Shown in pieces: positions 35,658 to 43,361 of a stretch of DNA of 43,532 nt; position 1 is the first letter of the stretch, and each line of letters starts with the position of its first letter. Below the pieces are notes generated by a model. It had not been told where the DNA came from. It did no database searches and saw only the letters and a list, made by a program, of their open reading frames with translations. The translations under genes and the position numbers were made by a program. Origin of the DNA: Promethearchaeota archaeon (GTDB taxonomy: Archaea; Asgardarchaeota; Lokiarchaeia; Sigyniarchaeales; SOKP01); NCBI GenBank assembly GCA_016839585.1, contig JAEOTZ010000044.1, forward strand, positions 1 to 43,532. The letters run 5' to 3'.

Positions 35658-36302
35658 TTACATTTTGATAAATCTATAAATATTCACATCAATTTTTTTC
35701 TTTTTTTGAGTGTGAAATTGAAACGTTTTTTCAAGAACCAATTTTAATGGAAACACATAATCTATAATCCAATTAAATTTTTTAATGAATTTTAAAATAA
35801 ATCTATGAATTTTATCACTAGCTAAATGTATTGAGTATACAACATCAGAAAAGGTAAATGCTCTTTCCAAAAAGATTCTATCAGCAGTTTTTCTTTGTAC
35901 TCCAAATGGTGGGTTCATTATAGTTGTTATTTTCATATTATAAGGCAAAAGAAGTCTTTTAATTTCAAAATTATTTATATCAGAACATATAGGAAAAATT
36001 ATTTGTTCAAGATCGAGAGATTGAATATTTCTCTTTAAAACTGTCAACGCATCCCAGTCAATGTCAATACTTATTACGATATGGGCTTTCATAAAGGCAC
36101 AAGCTATAGATAATCTACCTGTTCCAGTGCCGAGGTCAAATATTAAATTATGCTTAATATCATTAAATTCAAAACCCGCAAAAAAAATGATATCAACCGC
36201 ACTTTTTGCGTCGATGCAATATTGTTCTAATTCTATCTTAGGTTTAATGAAGGTTTCAGTGTTTTGTATTATAGAAACTAATTCCTTTTTGTTGATTTTC
36301 AT
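35658..36302 (-). CDS. METTL5-like N6-adenine methyltransferase (COG2263)
   Basis: 214 residues. SAM-binding motif I is FDLGTGTGRLSIACAF at about residue 54-69, followed by ISIDIDWDAL (acidic motif II) and the catalytic TTIMNPPFGVQRKTADRIFL at about 126-145. NPPF is the hallmark of N6-adenine or N-type methylases. The short single domain and the preceding YCIDAKSAVDIIFFA match the archaeal COG2263 group, related to eukaryotic METTL5, which modifies 18S rRNA A1832. An rRNA substrate is therefore likely, but not shown. It is divergent from the csl4 operon across 117 bp; association of this methylase with csl4 and rpoL recurs in archaea (recollection). Confidence 0.88.
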   Translation of the reverse strand: MKINKKELVSIIQNTETFIKPKIELEQYCIDAKSAVDIIFFAGFEFNDIKHNLIFDLGTGTGRLSIACAFMKAHIVISIDIDWDALTVLKRNIQSLDLEQIIFPICSDINNFEIKRLLLPYNMKITTIMNPPFGVQRKTADRIFLERAFTFSDVVYSIHLASDKIHRFILKFIKKFNWIIDYVFPLKLVLEKTFQFHTQKKKKIDVNIYRFIKM

Positions 36303-36419
36303 CCGATAAATTGTTTACTCTTTTATGATTAAATTTATAATAAAATTTATTTATTTTATTTAATAATATTTACTTAAAATTGAAAGAGATTGAGAAATTA
36401 AAAAATTATATCGATAATT

Positions 36420-37019
36420 ATGAGTAAAAAGCTATTTAAAAATAAAGATATTGTTCTAACTGGACAATACCTTGGAGTAGTAGAAGAATTTTTACCTGAT
36501 AAACAAACTACTTTTATTAAGGAAGGGCAAATTTATGCTAGCAAATCAGGTTTAATTAATATAGATGAAAAAAAGAGAGAAATAGAGATAAAAACTCATC
36601 AAGAAAAAGATAGGAAAGTAGTAAGAAAAGGAGATATTGTGATAGGCACAATACTTTTTCTAAGACAATATTCTGTTGGTGTTAATTTTTATACAGTAAA
36701 TAGTAAAATTCATTTTAATAGTTATTATTTTGGAAATATTCATGTTTCTCAGGTTTCAGATAGATATATTGATAAAATTTATGATGCTTTCCAAATAACC
36801 GATATTTTAAGAGCACGTGTTATTGAGCAAAATTACAATGAGTACAAGTTAAGTACTGTTGGTAAAAGTTTAGGAGTTATTTATGCTGATTGTATGATCT
36901 GTGGAACTCCTCTTAAAAAGATCGGTTTTAATAAGCTAAGATGCCAGAGATGCGGTAATGTCGAAACGAGAAAAATTGCTAATGATTATGGAAATGTAAA
37001 TGAAAGTTTAAGATTTTAA
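36420..37019 (+). CDS. csl4: Exosome subunit Csl4
   Basis: 199 residues, the cap subunit of the archaeal RNA exosome. Layout: N-terminal barrel (about 10-60, VVEEFLPDKQTTFIKEGQIYA), S1 RNA-binding domain (about 65-150, GDIVIGTILFLRQYSVGVNF ... GNIHVSQVSD) and C-terminal zinc ribbon with Cys158, Cys161, Cys175 and Cys178. The order and length are as in archaeal Csl4. ATG start. It heads a plus-strand operon with a small unknown gene and rpoL. Exosome core genes (rrp4, rrp41, rrp42) are not in the window. Confidence 0.95.
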   Translation: MSKKLFKNKDIVLTGQYLGVVEEFLPDKQTTFIKEGQIYASKSGLINIDEKKREIEIKTHQEKDRKVVRKGDIVIGTILFLRQYSVGVNFYTVNSKIHFNSYYFGNIHVSQVSDRYIDKIYDAFQITDILRARVIEQNYNEYKLSTVGKSLGVIYADCMICGTPLKKIGFNKLRCQRCGNVETRKIANDYGNVNESLRF

Positions 37020-37031
37020 TTTATAACTTAA

Positions 37032-37310
37032 GTGAAAATTTATTTATTAGATATATATTACACTCCAATTGAATTAAATAAGGGTAAATTTTTGAGAAAA
37101 ACAGGAAGAAAAGTTGTTCGTTTTTACAATAATAGCGGTTCTTTAGATAATGTAGTTAAATTTCTTGAAGACATTCAGAAAAAAATAGATTATCTTAATT
37201 TAAATATTACTGTTGAAGGAAAAGATATTAAAATAACATTATTTGGAACGAGAGATCTTCAATATTTAGCATGTGAAAGATTAAAAGATTTGGCAAATCG
37301 ATACTTATAA
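37032..37310 (+). CDS. Small conserved-context protein between csl4 and rpoL
   Basis: 92 residues, GTG start 12 bp after the csl4 stop. Predicted alpha/beta: a strand MKIYLLDIYYTPI, a basic loop (FLRKTGRKVVRFY), an amphipathic helix (VVKFLEDIQKKIDYL), two strands (NITVEGKDIKITLFG) and a final helix (DLQYLACERLKDLANRYL). The strand-helix order resembles small RNA-binding or ferredoxin-like folds, including Pcc1-like proteins, but no family is recognised. There are no metal-binding motifs. Its position in a transcription/RNA-decay operon suggests an RNA-related accessory role; that is inference only. Confidence 0.75.
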   Translation: MKIYLLDIYYTPIELNKGKFLRKTGRKVVRFYNNSGSLDNVVKFLEDIQKKIDYLNLNITVEGKDIKITLFGTRDLQYLACERLKDLANRYL

Positions 37311-37398
37311 AATTTTGTTTTGTTATTCAGTAAACCATAAAAAATTTATTTTATAACCTATTATTATTAACAAATCCGAATAATTTGGAGTTAAACTA

Positions 37399-37920
37399 AT
37401 GGCAAAGAAAAAGTCAGTTAAACCAAAAGAAGAAAAAGACGAAGAATTCGATGAATTAGAAGATGAATTATTGGAAGATGAGGATTTTGAAAGCGTTTAT
37501 CCTAAATTAGAAAAGGAAACAAAGGAAGATGATGATAAATCAGGAATACCCTCAACTGTAGATAATGAAGTTAGCGAATATCCAGAAGAAGAATTAGAAT
37601 ATGAGATGGAAGAAGAAGTTAAATTTCCTAGTTATAGATATCTGAATCTAAAAATAAAGAAGGATATTGGTAAGAATGATTATGAGTTAATTGTTGAAGG
37701 GCAATCTCATGGATTTTGTAATATTCTTGTTAAACATATTTTAGAGATCGAAGGAGTAAATATTGCTGCTTATAAAGATATTAAACTTGAACCTTCAACC
37801 ATTTTCATCAGACTTGAAAATTCAAAAAAATATAAAATTAAAGAGATTCTTAATAAAGGGATTGAATCTTTAAGAGATGAAGTAACAGAGGTTCATAAGC
37901 TATTTAAAAAGATTACTTAA
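37399..37920 (+). CDS. rpoL: RNA polymerase subunit L (Rpb11 homologue) with acidic N-terminal extension
   Basis: 173 residues, against about 90-100 for typical RpoL. The last 95 residues are the RpoL core: YELIVEGQSHGFCNILVKHI at about 95-114, GVNIAAYKDIKLEPSTIFIR at 119-138, then a C-terminal helix. The family normally has EGEDHTLxNLL ... AAY. The first 75 residues are a charged low-complexity region, chiefly Asp/Glu with a Lys-rich start, and should be disordered. RpoL pairs with RpoD in the polymerase assembly platform. The GHL-type residues of the core are kept, so it is probably functional. ATG at 37399 with TTGGAG about 13 bp upstream. An internal start just before the core cannot be excluded, but no good one is seen. 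Confidence 0.85.
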   Translation: MAKKKSVKPKEEKDEEFDELEDELLEDEDFESVYPKLEKETKEDDDKSGIPSTVDNEVSEYPEEELEYEMEEEVKFPSYRYLNLKIKKDIGKNDYELIVEGQSHGFCNILVKHILEIEGVNIAAYKDIKLEPSTIFIRLENSKKYKIKEILNKGIESLRDEVTEVHKLFKKIT

Positions 37921-37979
37921 ATTAATATTCATCTTTTTTTATGAAAAATTTATAAGAAGCAATAAATCAACTTATCTTA

Positions 37980-38432
37980 ATGGTTTATGAGTTTTTAATT
38001 AAGGACTTAAATAGAATTAAATCTCAAAAGAGCATAGGAACTGACAAAGGCTTAGCAAAAATAGGAGACGGAATAGTTAATCTTGCATACTCGGTTGCCA
38101 AGTCCATTTTTTTGACAAAAAATAATTTAAGAGATAAAATTTTTAGAACAGGTTCTAAAGTTAGCAAACAGATTCTGGCAAATGCATTAAAAAATGCTGA
38201 TATGAAAGATTTTGCGAAAAACAGAGCTGATGCTCATGATCTCGCTGACACTGGAGAAGCTCTAGTTGCTTATGTATGGTTAAGTAAAAATTTGACTTTA
38301 AATGGAATCATAGATTTTCTTACTAATAATTTATCAGGCGATTTAACAAATAGATCTGAAGAAATTAAAAGTGCCACTATAGCTTTTACTAATTTATTTA
38401 TTAATATTAGAAAATTCTTACCTGAGAAATGA
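37980..38432 (+). CDS. Archaeal RNase III-like (Mini-III-like) protein
   Basis: 150 residues, all helical. The RNase III signature is recognisable: GLAKIGDGIVNLAYSVAKS at 24-42 aligns with LEFLGDAVL of RNase III, keeping Asp30, and ADTGEALVAYVWLSK at 89-103 aligns with the DxFEAxxGAxxL motif, keeping Asp90 and Glu93. The first catalytic Glu is absent (Ala in its place), as in Mini-III. There is no dsRNA-binding domain. Archaea with such short RNase III-fold proteins are known, and they tend to sit in conserved operons; activity is not demonstrated to my knowledge. The next gene (DUF99) starts 4 bp after its stop, so the pair is translationally coupled. Confidence 0.75.
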   Translation: MVYEFLIKDLNRIKSQKSIGTDKGLAKIGDGIVNLAYSVAKSIFLTKNNLRDKIFRTGSKVSKQILANALKNADMKDFAKNRADAHDLADTGEALVAYVWLSKNLTLNGIIDFLTNNLSGDLTNRSEEIKSATIAFTNLFINIRKFLPEK

Positions 38433-38436
38433 TAAA

Positions 38437-39000
38437 ATGAAAGATAACCCCATAACCATAGGATTTGATGATGCTACATTCGAGCTTAAAACAGGTTCAG
38501 AAACAACTCAACTAATAGGAGCTTTGTGTCAGGGAATAAGAATGATTAAAGTCGTTAAATGTGAAATAGTTATTGATGGAAATGATGCAACTGAGAATTT
38601 GATAAAACTTGTAAAACAAAATGAAAATGTCCAATATATTTTAACTCACACAATCACGTTTGGGGGTTTCAATATTGTTGATTTAGAAGAAATCTATCAT
38701 GAAACAGGTAAGCCAATAATTGCTGTTACTGAAAAGAAAGTAGATCTTGATTCTGTCATAAAAGCTTTGAAAAAAAAATTCCCATCCAATTACAATAATA
38801 AAATTAAAAATATTTTTAATGCTGGAGAATTATATGAAACAGATCTAAATACTGCTGGTGGATTTTCAAGAGTCTTTTTTCATTCTAAGGGACTTAAAAT
38901 TGCAGAAGTTGAAGCATTACTAAATAAAATCAATATCGATTCAAAGCTACCTGAATGCGTTAGATTAGCACATTTAATTGGAAGAATCTTTAAAGAATGA
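38437..39000 (+). CDS. DUF99 (UPF0215) endonuclease V-like protein
   Basis: 187 residues. Conserved DUF99 blocks: an N-terminal IGFDDATFEL, a strand VKCEIVIDGNDAT in the position of the family TDAT motif, YILTHTITFGGFNIVDLEEI at about 68-87 matching LDGITFAGFNVVD, and TGKPIIAVTEKK. The family is structurally related to endonuclease V and the RNase H fold, and its role is unknown. The Asp at 11-12 and the Asp in the second strand may bind metal. It is coupled (4 bp) to the RNase III-like gene; the pairing of two nuclease-fold proteins in the csl4-rpoL operon suggests RNA processing, as inference. Confidence 0.88.
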   Translation: MKDNPITIGFDDATFELKTGSETTQLIGALCQGIRMIKVVKCEIVIDGNDATENLIKLVKQNENVQYILTHTITFGGFNIVDLEEIYHETGKPIIAVTEKKVDLDSVIKALKKKFPSNYNNKIKNIFNAGELYETDLNTAGGFSRVFFHSKGLKIAEVEALLNKINIDSKLPECVRLAHLIGRIFKE

Positions 39001-39049
39001 TCCTAAATTAAAAAGAGTATTGTTTTTAAAACGACAATAATTATGACAT

Positions 39050-39517
39050 TTAATTTGTACTAATCTCGTATTCTAAAATATTCCTCATTCTTTCACTTAA
39101 TTCCAGTCTTATTGCTGACATTCCATATGTTTTTATACCTAGCTTCTTTTGAACTTTTTTAGCACTTAAAGCGCCAGGAAGATCTTGCTTGTTCGCGATA
39201 GCAATTATTTTTGTATCTAGATATTTAGAAAATTTTTCAAAAATCTCTCTAGTTTTTTTAACATTCTCTTCTGTAGAATCACATACTAAAATGGTTAAAC
39301 CAGCACCTTTTAGAAAGTCTTCCCACATGAATTGATATCTTTCTTGGCCTCCCAAATCCCATATATTTACCTTATTACCATTAAGTAAAGAATTCTCTAT
39401 TTCTAAACCAACAGTTGGATTTCTTTCATTTGGAATATTTCTGCCTTTCAGCAAGCAAAGTAAAGAAGTTTTTCCTACACCACTATTTCCTAAAAAGCAT
39501 ATTTTAGTCTTTGTTAT
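39050..39517 (-). CDS. Arf-like small GTPase with apparent non-canonical start
   Basis: About 155 residues, an Asgard eukaryotic-signature protein. G1 GNSGVGKTS at 10-18, switch I Thr in NERNPTVGLE, G3 WDLGGQERYQ, G4 NKQDLPGAL (typical of Arf/Arl) and G5 MSAIR. The first canonical start in frame is TTG at 39454, which would delete the whole P-loop. Upstream, the frame stays open to a TGA at 39530-39532, with no ATG, GTG or TTG in it. ATA at 39515-39517 gives (M)TKTKICFLGNSGVGKT, the natural N-terminus, so ATA is the best guess; a mutated or misread ATG is possible. No myristoylation Gly or amphipathic N-terminal helix is present. A 13-bp inverted repeat (39535-39567) lies just upstream. Confidence 0.75.
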   Translation of the reverse strand: MTKTKICFLGNSGVGKTSLLCLLKGRNIPNERNPTVGLEIENSLLNGNKVNIWDLGGQERYQFMWEDFLKGAGLTILVCDSTEENVKKTREIFEKFSKYLDTKIIAIANKQDLPGALSAKKVQKKLGIKTYGMSAIRLELSERMRNILEYEISTN

Positions 39518-39534
39518 AAGAACTTTAAATCAAC

Positions 39535-39567
39535 CTTTTCTAATTAAGACACTTTTAATTAGAAAAG
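39535..39567. repeat. Long inverted repeat upstream of Arf-like GTPase
   Basis: Perfect 13-bp arms, CTTTTCTAATTAA at 39535-39547 and TTAATTAGAAAAG at 39555-39567, with a 7-bp loop. It lies 18 bp before the presumed GTPase start (minus strand) and downstream of aEF1A. It could be an operator, or an RNA hairpin that controls the GTPase leader. No T-run follows in the minus direction as a bacterial terminator would need. Confidence 0.6.
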
Positions 39568-39719
39568 ATTACTAAAACTTCAAAAATTAAAATAATATTC
39601 ACATATCATGAGAGTATTCTAAAAAGAATACAGCGATGTTATAGATCTAATTTTATATACGAATAATGATAAAAATCCTAAAAATAAAATTTCAAAAAAA
39701 CAATTAAGTAGTATATAAT

Positions 39720-39741
39720 AAAAAAATTCAAAAAAAAAGAC
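39720..39741 (-). terminator. T-rich terminator region of aEF1A
   Basis: Just after the aEF1A stop codon, the minus strand carries two runs of T (complement of A-runs at about 39720-39727 and 39731-39739). Archaeal RNA polymerase ends on such U-rich stretches without needing a hairpin. Confidence 0.5.
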
Positions 39742-39744
39742 GTT

Positions 39745-41043
39745 TTAAGCTCCTGTGGTTAAATCTTTGACGATGCCGACTGCAACGGTTCTACCCATAT
39801 CCCTTACAGCAAATCGACCCATTTCTGGAATAACTTCATATTTCTCAAGACACATTTTCTTGATTGGAGATAATTCAACAATTGCAGCTTCATTTTTCTT
39901 TAAAAATTTCGGTGAATCTTCAATAACTGCTCCAGTTTTCTGATCAAGTTTTTTAGATAAACTAATAAATTTTGCTGCAATTTGTGCCGTATGTGCATGA
40001 ATAACAGGTGTGTATCCTTGAGCTATTGCTGTTGGATGCCAAATAACGATTATCTGTCCTGTCCATTTTCCCTTAGGTGTTATTACCGTTGGAGGATCTG
40101 AAGGATGGCCTAAGCAATCACCTCTCCCAACATCTTCCATTGTAATTCCTCGGATACTAAAACCAACGTTATCTCCGGGTTCTGCCTGAGGAATCTCTTC
40201 ATGGTGCATTTCAATACTTCTGATCTCACCTTTGAAGCCTGTTGGCATTATAATGATTTTATCACCTTTCTTTAGCACTCCAGTTTCTACTCTTCCAACA
40301 GGAACAACTCCAGTTCCTTTGATTTTATATGCATCTTGAATTGGAAGTCTTAAAGGTTTATCTAGAGGTTTTTCTGGAATTGAAAATTGATCAATTGCAT
40401 CGATCAGCGTTGGACCATCATACCAAGGCATTTTATCACTTTTCTTTGATAAATTCTCCATTGCCATTCCACTTGTTGGTACAAAAGGTACTTCTTTAAG
40501 CTTGAAGCCAATATTTTTTAGAAGATCACCAATTGCTTCCTTGCACTCATTAAATCTTGCCTCAGAATAATCATAAATATCAGCTTTATTTATGGCAACA
40601 ACAACTTGTTTTACGCCTAAAGTCTGTGCTAAATAAGCGTGCTCACGAGTTTGTCCATTAGCTGCTATTCCGACTTCCATTTCACCTTTCTTACCAGATA
40701 CAACAAGAATGGCTGCATCAGCTTGGGACGCCCCTGTAATCATGTTTTTAACGAAATCGGCATGACCGGGAGCATCAATAATTGTGAAATAACGATGTGG
40801 AGTTTCAAATTTTCGAAAAGCTAGATCAATAGTAATACCACGTTGTCGCTCTTCTTTTAATTTATCAAAGACGAAAGCGTAGGACCAAGAATCTCTGTCA
40901 TAATCCTTTGCAATTTTATCTAGTTCTCTCGCTTCTCTTTCGGTAACTGCGCCTGTTTCTATGAGTAAAGCACCCATCATGGTAGATTTACCGTGGTCTA
41001 TGTGTCCTATAATAACGAGATTCAAATGTTGTTTTTCAACCAT
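39745..41043 (-). CDS. tuf: Translation elongation factor aEF1A
   Basis: 432 residues from ATG at 41043. The longer frame to TTG at 41052 adds only MIK and is less like the family N-terminus (M-x-x-K-x-HLNLV). GTPase motifs: GHIDHGKST, RGITID, DAPGHADF and NKAD, then the domain II-III blocks KGTGVVPVGRVETGVLKKGD, GDNVGFSIRG and the C-terminal RFAVRDMGRTVAVGIV. It brings aminoacyl-tRNA to the ribosome. Nothing in the gene looks unusual; no intein. A good TATA box (41133-41142) lies about 90 bp upstream, so the transcript would have a leader of roughly 68 nt. Confidence 0.97.
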   Translation of the reverse strand: MVEKQHLNLVIIGHIDHGKSTMMGALLIETGAVTEREARELDKIAKDYDRDSWSYAFVFDKLKEERQRGITIDLAFRKFETPHRYFTIIDAPGHADFVKNMITGASQADAAILVVSGKKGEMEVGIAANGQTREHAYLAQTLGVKQVVVAINKADIYDYSEARFNECKEAIGDLLKNIGFKLKEVPFVPTSGMAMENLSKKSDKMPWYDGPTLIDAIDQFSIPEKPLDKPLRLPIQDAYKIKGTGVVPVGRVETGVLKKGDKIIIMPTGFKGEIRSIEMHHEEIPQAEPGDNVGFSIRGITMEDVGRGDCLGHPSDPPTVITPKGKWTGQIIVIWHPTAIAQGYTPVIHAHTAQIAAKFISLSKKLDQKTGAVIEDSPKFLKKNEAAIVELSPIKKMCLEKYEVIPEMGRFAVRDMGRTVAVGIVKDLTTGA

Positions 41044-41114
41044 TTTAATCAATTTCCTTAATTTTAATTTATAAATATAATTTCAAATACTTTCTTATTT
41101 TAAATTAAATGATA

Positions 41115-41142
41115 ACTTCTTTAATGAAGTCCTATATATATT
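41115..41142 (-). promoter_or_regulatory. aEF1A promoter with dyad
   Basis: On the minus strand AAAAAATATATATAGG (41131-41146) is a good BRE/TATA element, which would place initiation near 41111. Between TATA and that point lies the small dyad ACTTC (41115-41119) / GAAGT (41126-41130), which could be an operator. Assignment by sequence likeness only. Confidence 0.5.
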
Positions 41143-41186
41143 TTTTACTATAATTAGGGTGTTAAGTTTGGGTAAAATAAAGTTGT

Positions 41187-41405
41187 TTATTTAAGATCTT
41201 CATATAGTTCATGTTTATTTTCTCTTAATAGTTGAAAAATTTCATTAATTTCTTTTTGGAAGTTAATCCTCTTGCTAGTATCATTAAATATTTCTAAAAT
41301 AACTTTTTTTTGGATATAAAATTTAAAAAAAAACTCTAAATCTAAGATATTTTTTACTAGCTTATTCCGTCGAATTAGGTGAACGGTATCTAGAGATGGC
41401 GGCAC
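41187..41405 (-). CDS. Possible small hypothetical protein
   Basis: 72 residues from GTG at 41405, without ribosome binding site. The C-terminal half (FQKEINEIFQLLRENKHELYEDL) looks like a normal helix, which favours coding. The N-terminal part falls in a locally G+C-rich patch (about 41355-41405) that could instead be structured RNA. There is a promoter-like element at 41444-41457. Lies between the divergent aEF1A promoter region and aIF2-alpha. Family not recognised. Confidence 0.4.
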   Translation of the reverse strand: MPPSLDTVHLIRRNKLVKNILDLEFFFKFYIQKKVILEIFNDTSKRINFQKEINEIFQLLRENKHELYEDLK

Positions 41406-41443
41406 TTTTTTTCATAATAAGAGGTTTCTTATACGCTGTTAGA

Positions 41444-41457
41444 ATTATATACTTTTT
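41444..41457 (-). promoter_or_regulatory. TATA/BRE-like promoter element
   Basis: On the minus strand AAAAAGTATATAAT is a strong archaeal BRE-TATA match. Initiation would be near 41420, just before the possible small gene at 41187-41405 and the G+C-rich patch. It shows that the stretch is probably transcribed toward aEF1A. Confidence 0.45.
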
Positions 41458-41614
41458 GCCTGTATTATAATCCTTATGTAATTTTATAATAACTCTTTTT
41501 TTTTATTCATATTAATAGGTATTTTATAAGATAATAAAATAAAAAAATAATAGAACGTTAAATAAAATTAAGAATTTATAATAATTGATATTAAACATAA
41601 ATCTAATCGAGATT

Positions 41615-42436
41615 ATGGTTAAAAGTAGAACTAATTTCCCAAGGGAAGGAGAATTTGTAATTGGCAAGATAAAGCAGATTGAAAACCAATATGTCTATGT
41701 AGATTTAGTCGATTATACGGGATTAGCTTCTGAAGAATTCGTAAAAGGGTTCATTCACGTATCTGAAATATCTTCAAGGTGGATAAAGAACATCCGTAAT
41801 TATGTTAGAATCGGTCAAAGAGTTGTGCTTCGAGTATTAAGAGTTGATCCACAAAAAGGACATGTTGATTTGTCATTAAGAAGAGTTAATTCTGCTCAGA
41901 AAGAAAACAGGTTGAAAGAATGGAAATATGCTGTTAAATTTGAAAATTTATTACAATTTCTTACTGAAACAGAAGGTATTAATCTTACCCTAGATCAAGC
42001 TTATGATTTGATTGGTTGGTCAGTTCTAAATCAGTTTGACTCTTATCAAGAAGCTCTTGAAGTCCTTAAAGAAAGTGGTATTGAAATTTTAAATGATTTA
42101 AAAGGTGTGTCAGAAGATGTTAAGAAAATATTATTAAAAATCATTGAAGAAAATGTAAAGATTTCAACGGTAAGCATATCAGGAAAAATAAGACTATCGT
42201 TTAACTCTGAAAATGGAATTGACCAAATCAAAGAATCTTTGATTGAAGCTAAGGAAATAATTGAGTCAAAAGAGACGCGAAGTATAAATATAAGTTATAT
42301 TGCGGCACCGCTTTATCAATTAGAAATTATTTCAAAAGATTATTTAGACGCAGAAAATATTTTATCAGATGCTCTTGAAATTATTGAGCAAAAAACAGAA
42401 CAATATAATGGTAGTTTTGAATTTATTAGAGACTAA
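41615..42436 (+). CDS. eif2a: Translation initiation factor aIF2 alpha subunit
   Basis: 273 residues from ATG at 41615; the frame can be extended to TTG at 41585, but archaeal aIF2-alpha begins close to this Met (MVKSRTNFPREGEFVIGKI). Domain 1 is an S1 barrel (12-85) with GFIHVSEISSRWIKNIRNYV and VLRVDPQKGHVDLSLRRV. Domain 2 is helical (about 90-175, KENRLKEWKYAVKFENLLQF). Domain 3 is alpha/beta (about 175-265, STVSISGKIRLSF ... SINISYIAAPLYQLEI) and contacts aIF2-gamma. The factor brings initiator tRNA to the small subunit. The regulatory Ser51 of eukaryotes is not judged here. The nop10 gene begins 5 bp after the stop, the usual archaeal order. Confidence 0.95.
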   Translation: MVKSRTNFPREGEFVIGKIKQIENQYVYVDLVDYTGLASEEFVKGFIHVSEISSRWIKNIRNYVRIGQRVVLRVLRVDPQKGHVDLSLRRVNSAQKENRLKEWKYAVKFENLLQFLTETEGINLTLDQAYDLIGWSVLNQFDSYQEALEVLKESGIEILNDLKGVSEDVKKILLKIIEENVKISTVSISGKIRLSFNSENGIDQIKESLIEAKEIIESKETRSINISYIAAPLYQLEIISKDYLDAENILSDALEIIEQKTEQYNGSFEFIRD

Positions 42437-42441
42437 TAAAT

Positions 42442-42627
42442 ATGACAAAATATCTTCAAAAATGTAGAGAATGTAATAGATACGGAATACAGAATCCAGA
42501 ATCAAAATGCCGTTATTGTGGTGGTCAATTAATAAATCCTAAACCACCTAAATTCTCTTTAATGGATAAGTATGGAAAATATCGATTAAAATATTTCAAA
42601 GATGATTTCGATAAGAAATTTAAATAA
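42442..42627 (+). CDS. nop10: H/ACA RNP protein Nop10
   Basis: 61 residues. Archaeal Nop10 is a small zinc-binding scaffold of the H/ACA pseudouridylation complex with Cbf5, Gar1 and L7Ae. Two CxxC pairs, CRECNRYG and CRYCGGQ, bind zinc, and the basic tail PPKFSLMDKYGKYRLKYFK is the conserved linker and helix that bind Cbf5. Overall match to the family is clear. It follows aIF2-alpha directly and is probably cotranscribed. Its stop is 1 bp from the convergent GINS gene end. Confidence 0.96.
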   Translation: MTKYLQKCRECNRYGIQNPESKCRYCGGQLINPKPPKFSLMDKYGKYRLKYFKDDFDKKFK

Positions 42628-42628
42628 C

Positions 42629-43297
42629 TTAAGAGAGTTCTATTTTTTCTGCAAATTTTTCATAAATAAGGATTTTAGCGTTCTCAAAAGGCAAATTTGC
42701 AATATCTTCTTTTTCAAATGGACCATAATTTATAAGATCAATTCCGACTAATGGAGGGGTTTTTTTCAAAATTCTTATTAGAGTATAATTAAAATCTTCC
42801 TTTCTTTCTTTAATTGTCGATTCAGAAATCTTAGTAATTTTATCCTCACTCAACACTTTAGGTTTTATACTCCGGATTTCTTTACCTGCTTCTATTATAC
42901 CTATTTTTTCAGGAGTTATATCCTCAATTTCTCCATAAATAGAATATTTCTTTACTTTTTTATATCCTTTAATAGAACTTACTAAATTTTGATAGAACAA
43001 TTTTTCAGCTTCAATAACGTTATCTAAATCAATTTCTACCAATGCAAAAGCGAAATTGATTATTTTTATTTCTCGAATCTTTAAAAGATCCTTAAATAAA
43101 TAGTTGAAATTATTCTTATAAGATTCTAATAGTTGGCTTTTTATATTGTCTTTTTTCTCTTCTTCATAATTTTTTATATAGTTAATAATTTTTTTATAGT
43201 CATCGAAAATATCTTGAGATAGAGCTGTTAATTCTGTTTGTTGAAATTCATTAAGCCAATGCTGGTATAACTTCTCGTAATCCTTTTTTAAGTCCAT
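42629..43297 (-). CDS. GINS complex subunit, A-then-B domain order (Gins51/Gins15-like)
   Basis: 222 residues. The N-terminal helical A domain spans about 1-125 (YEKLYQHWLNEFQQTELTALSQDIFDDYKKIINY ... KIREIKIINFALV). A linker follows, then the small beta-rich B domain near 180-221 with PPLVGIDLINYGPFEKEDI and LPFENAKILIYEKFAEKIEL. The A-B order is that of archaeal Gins51 (Gins15) and of eukaryotic Sld5/Psf1. GINS joins MCM and the RecJ/Cdc45 homologue in the replicative helicase. ATG start. It converges with nop10 and lies 64 bp downstream of another GINS-type B-domain gene at the window edge. Confidence 0.8.
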   Translation of the reverse strand: MDLKKDYEKLYQHWLNEFQQTELTALSQDIFDDYKKIINYIKNYEEEKKDNIKSQLLESYKNNFNYLFKDLLKIREIKIINFAFALVEIDLDNVIEAEKLFYQNLVSSIKGYKKVKKYSIYGEIEDITPEKIGIIEAGKEIRSIKPKVLSEDKITKISESTIKERKEDFNYTLIRILKKTPPLVGIDLINYGPFEKEDIANLPFENAKILIYEKFAEKIELS

Positions 43298-43361
43298 AAA
43301 AATTGAAATTGATACTTAATAGTAAATAATAAATTAAATTCACATAAAATTTTATTATTTA

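Noticed and set aside
39050-39454. Short version of the Arf-like protein starting at TTG 39454
   Set aside because: It would remove the P-loop, which is plainly encoded in frame upstream.
41364-41415. 17-codon ATG frame overlapping the 72-residue frame
   Set aside because: Too short to support; retained only as part of the promoter/RNA observation.
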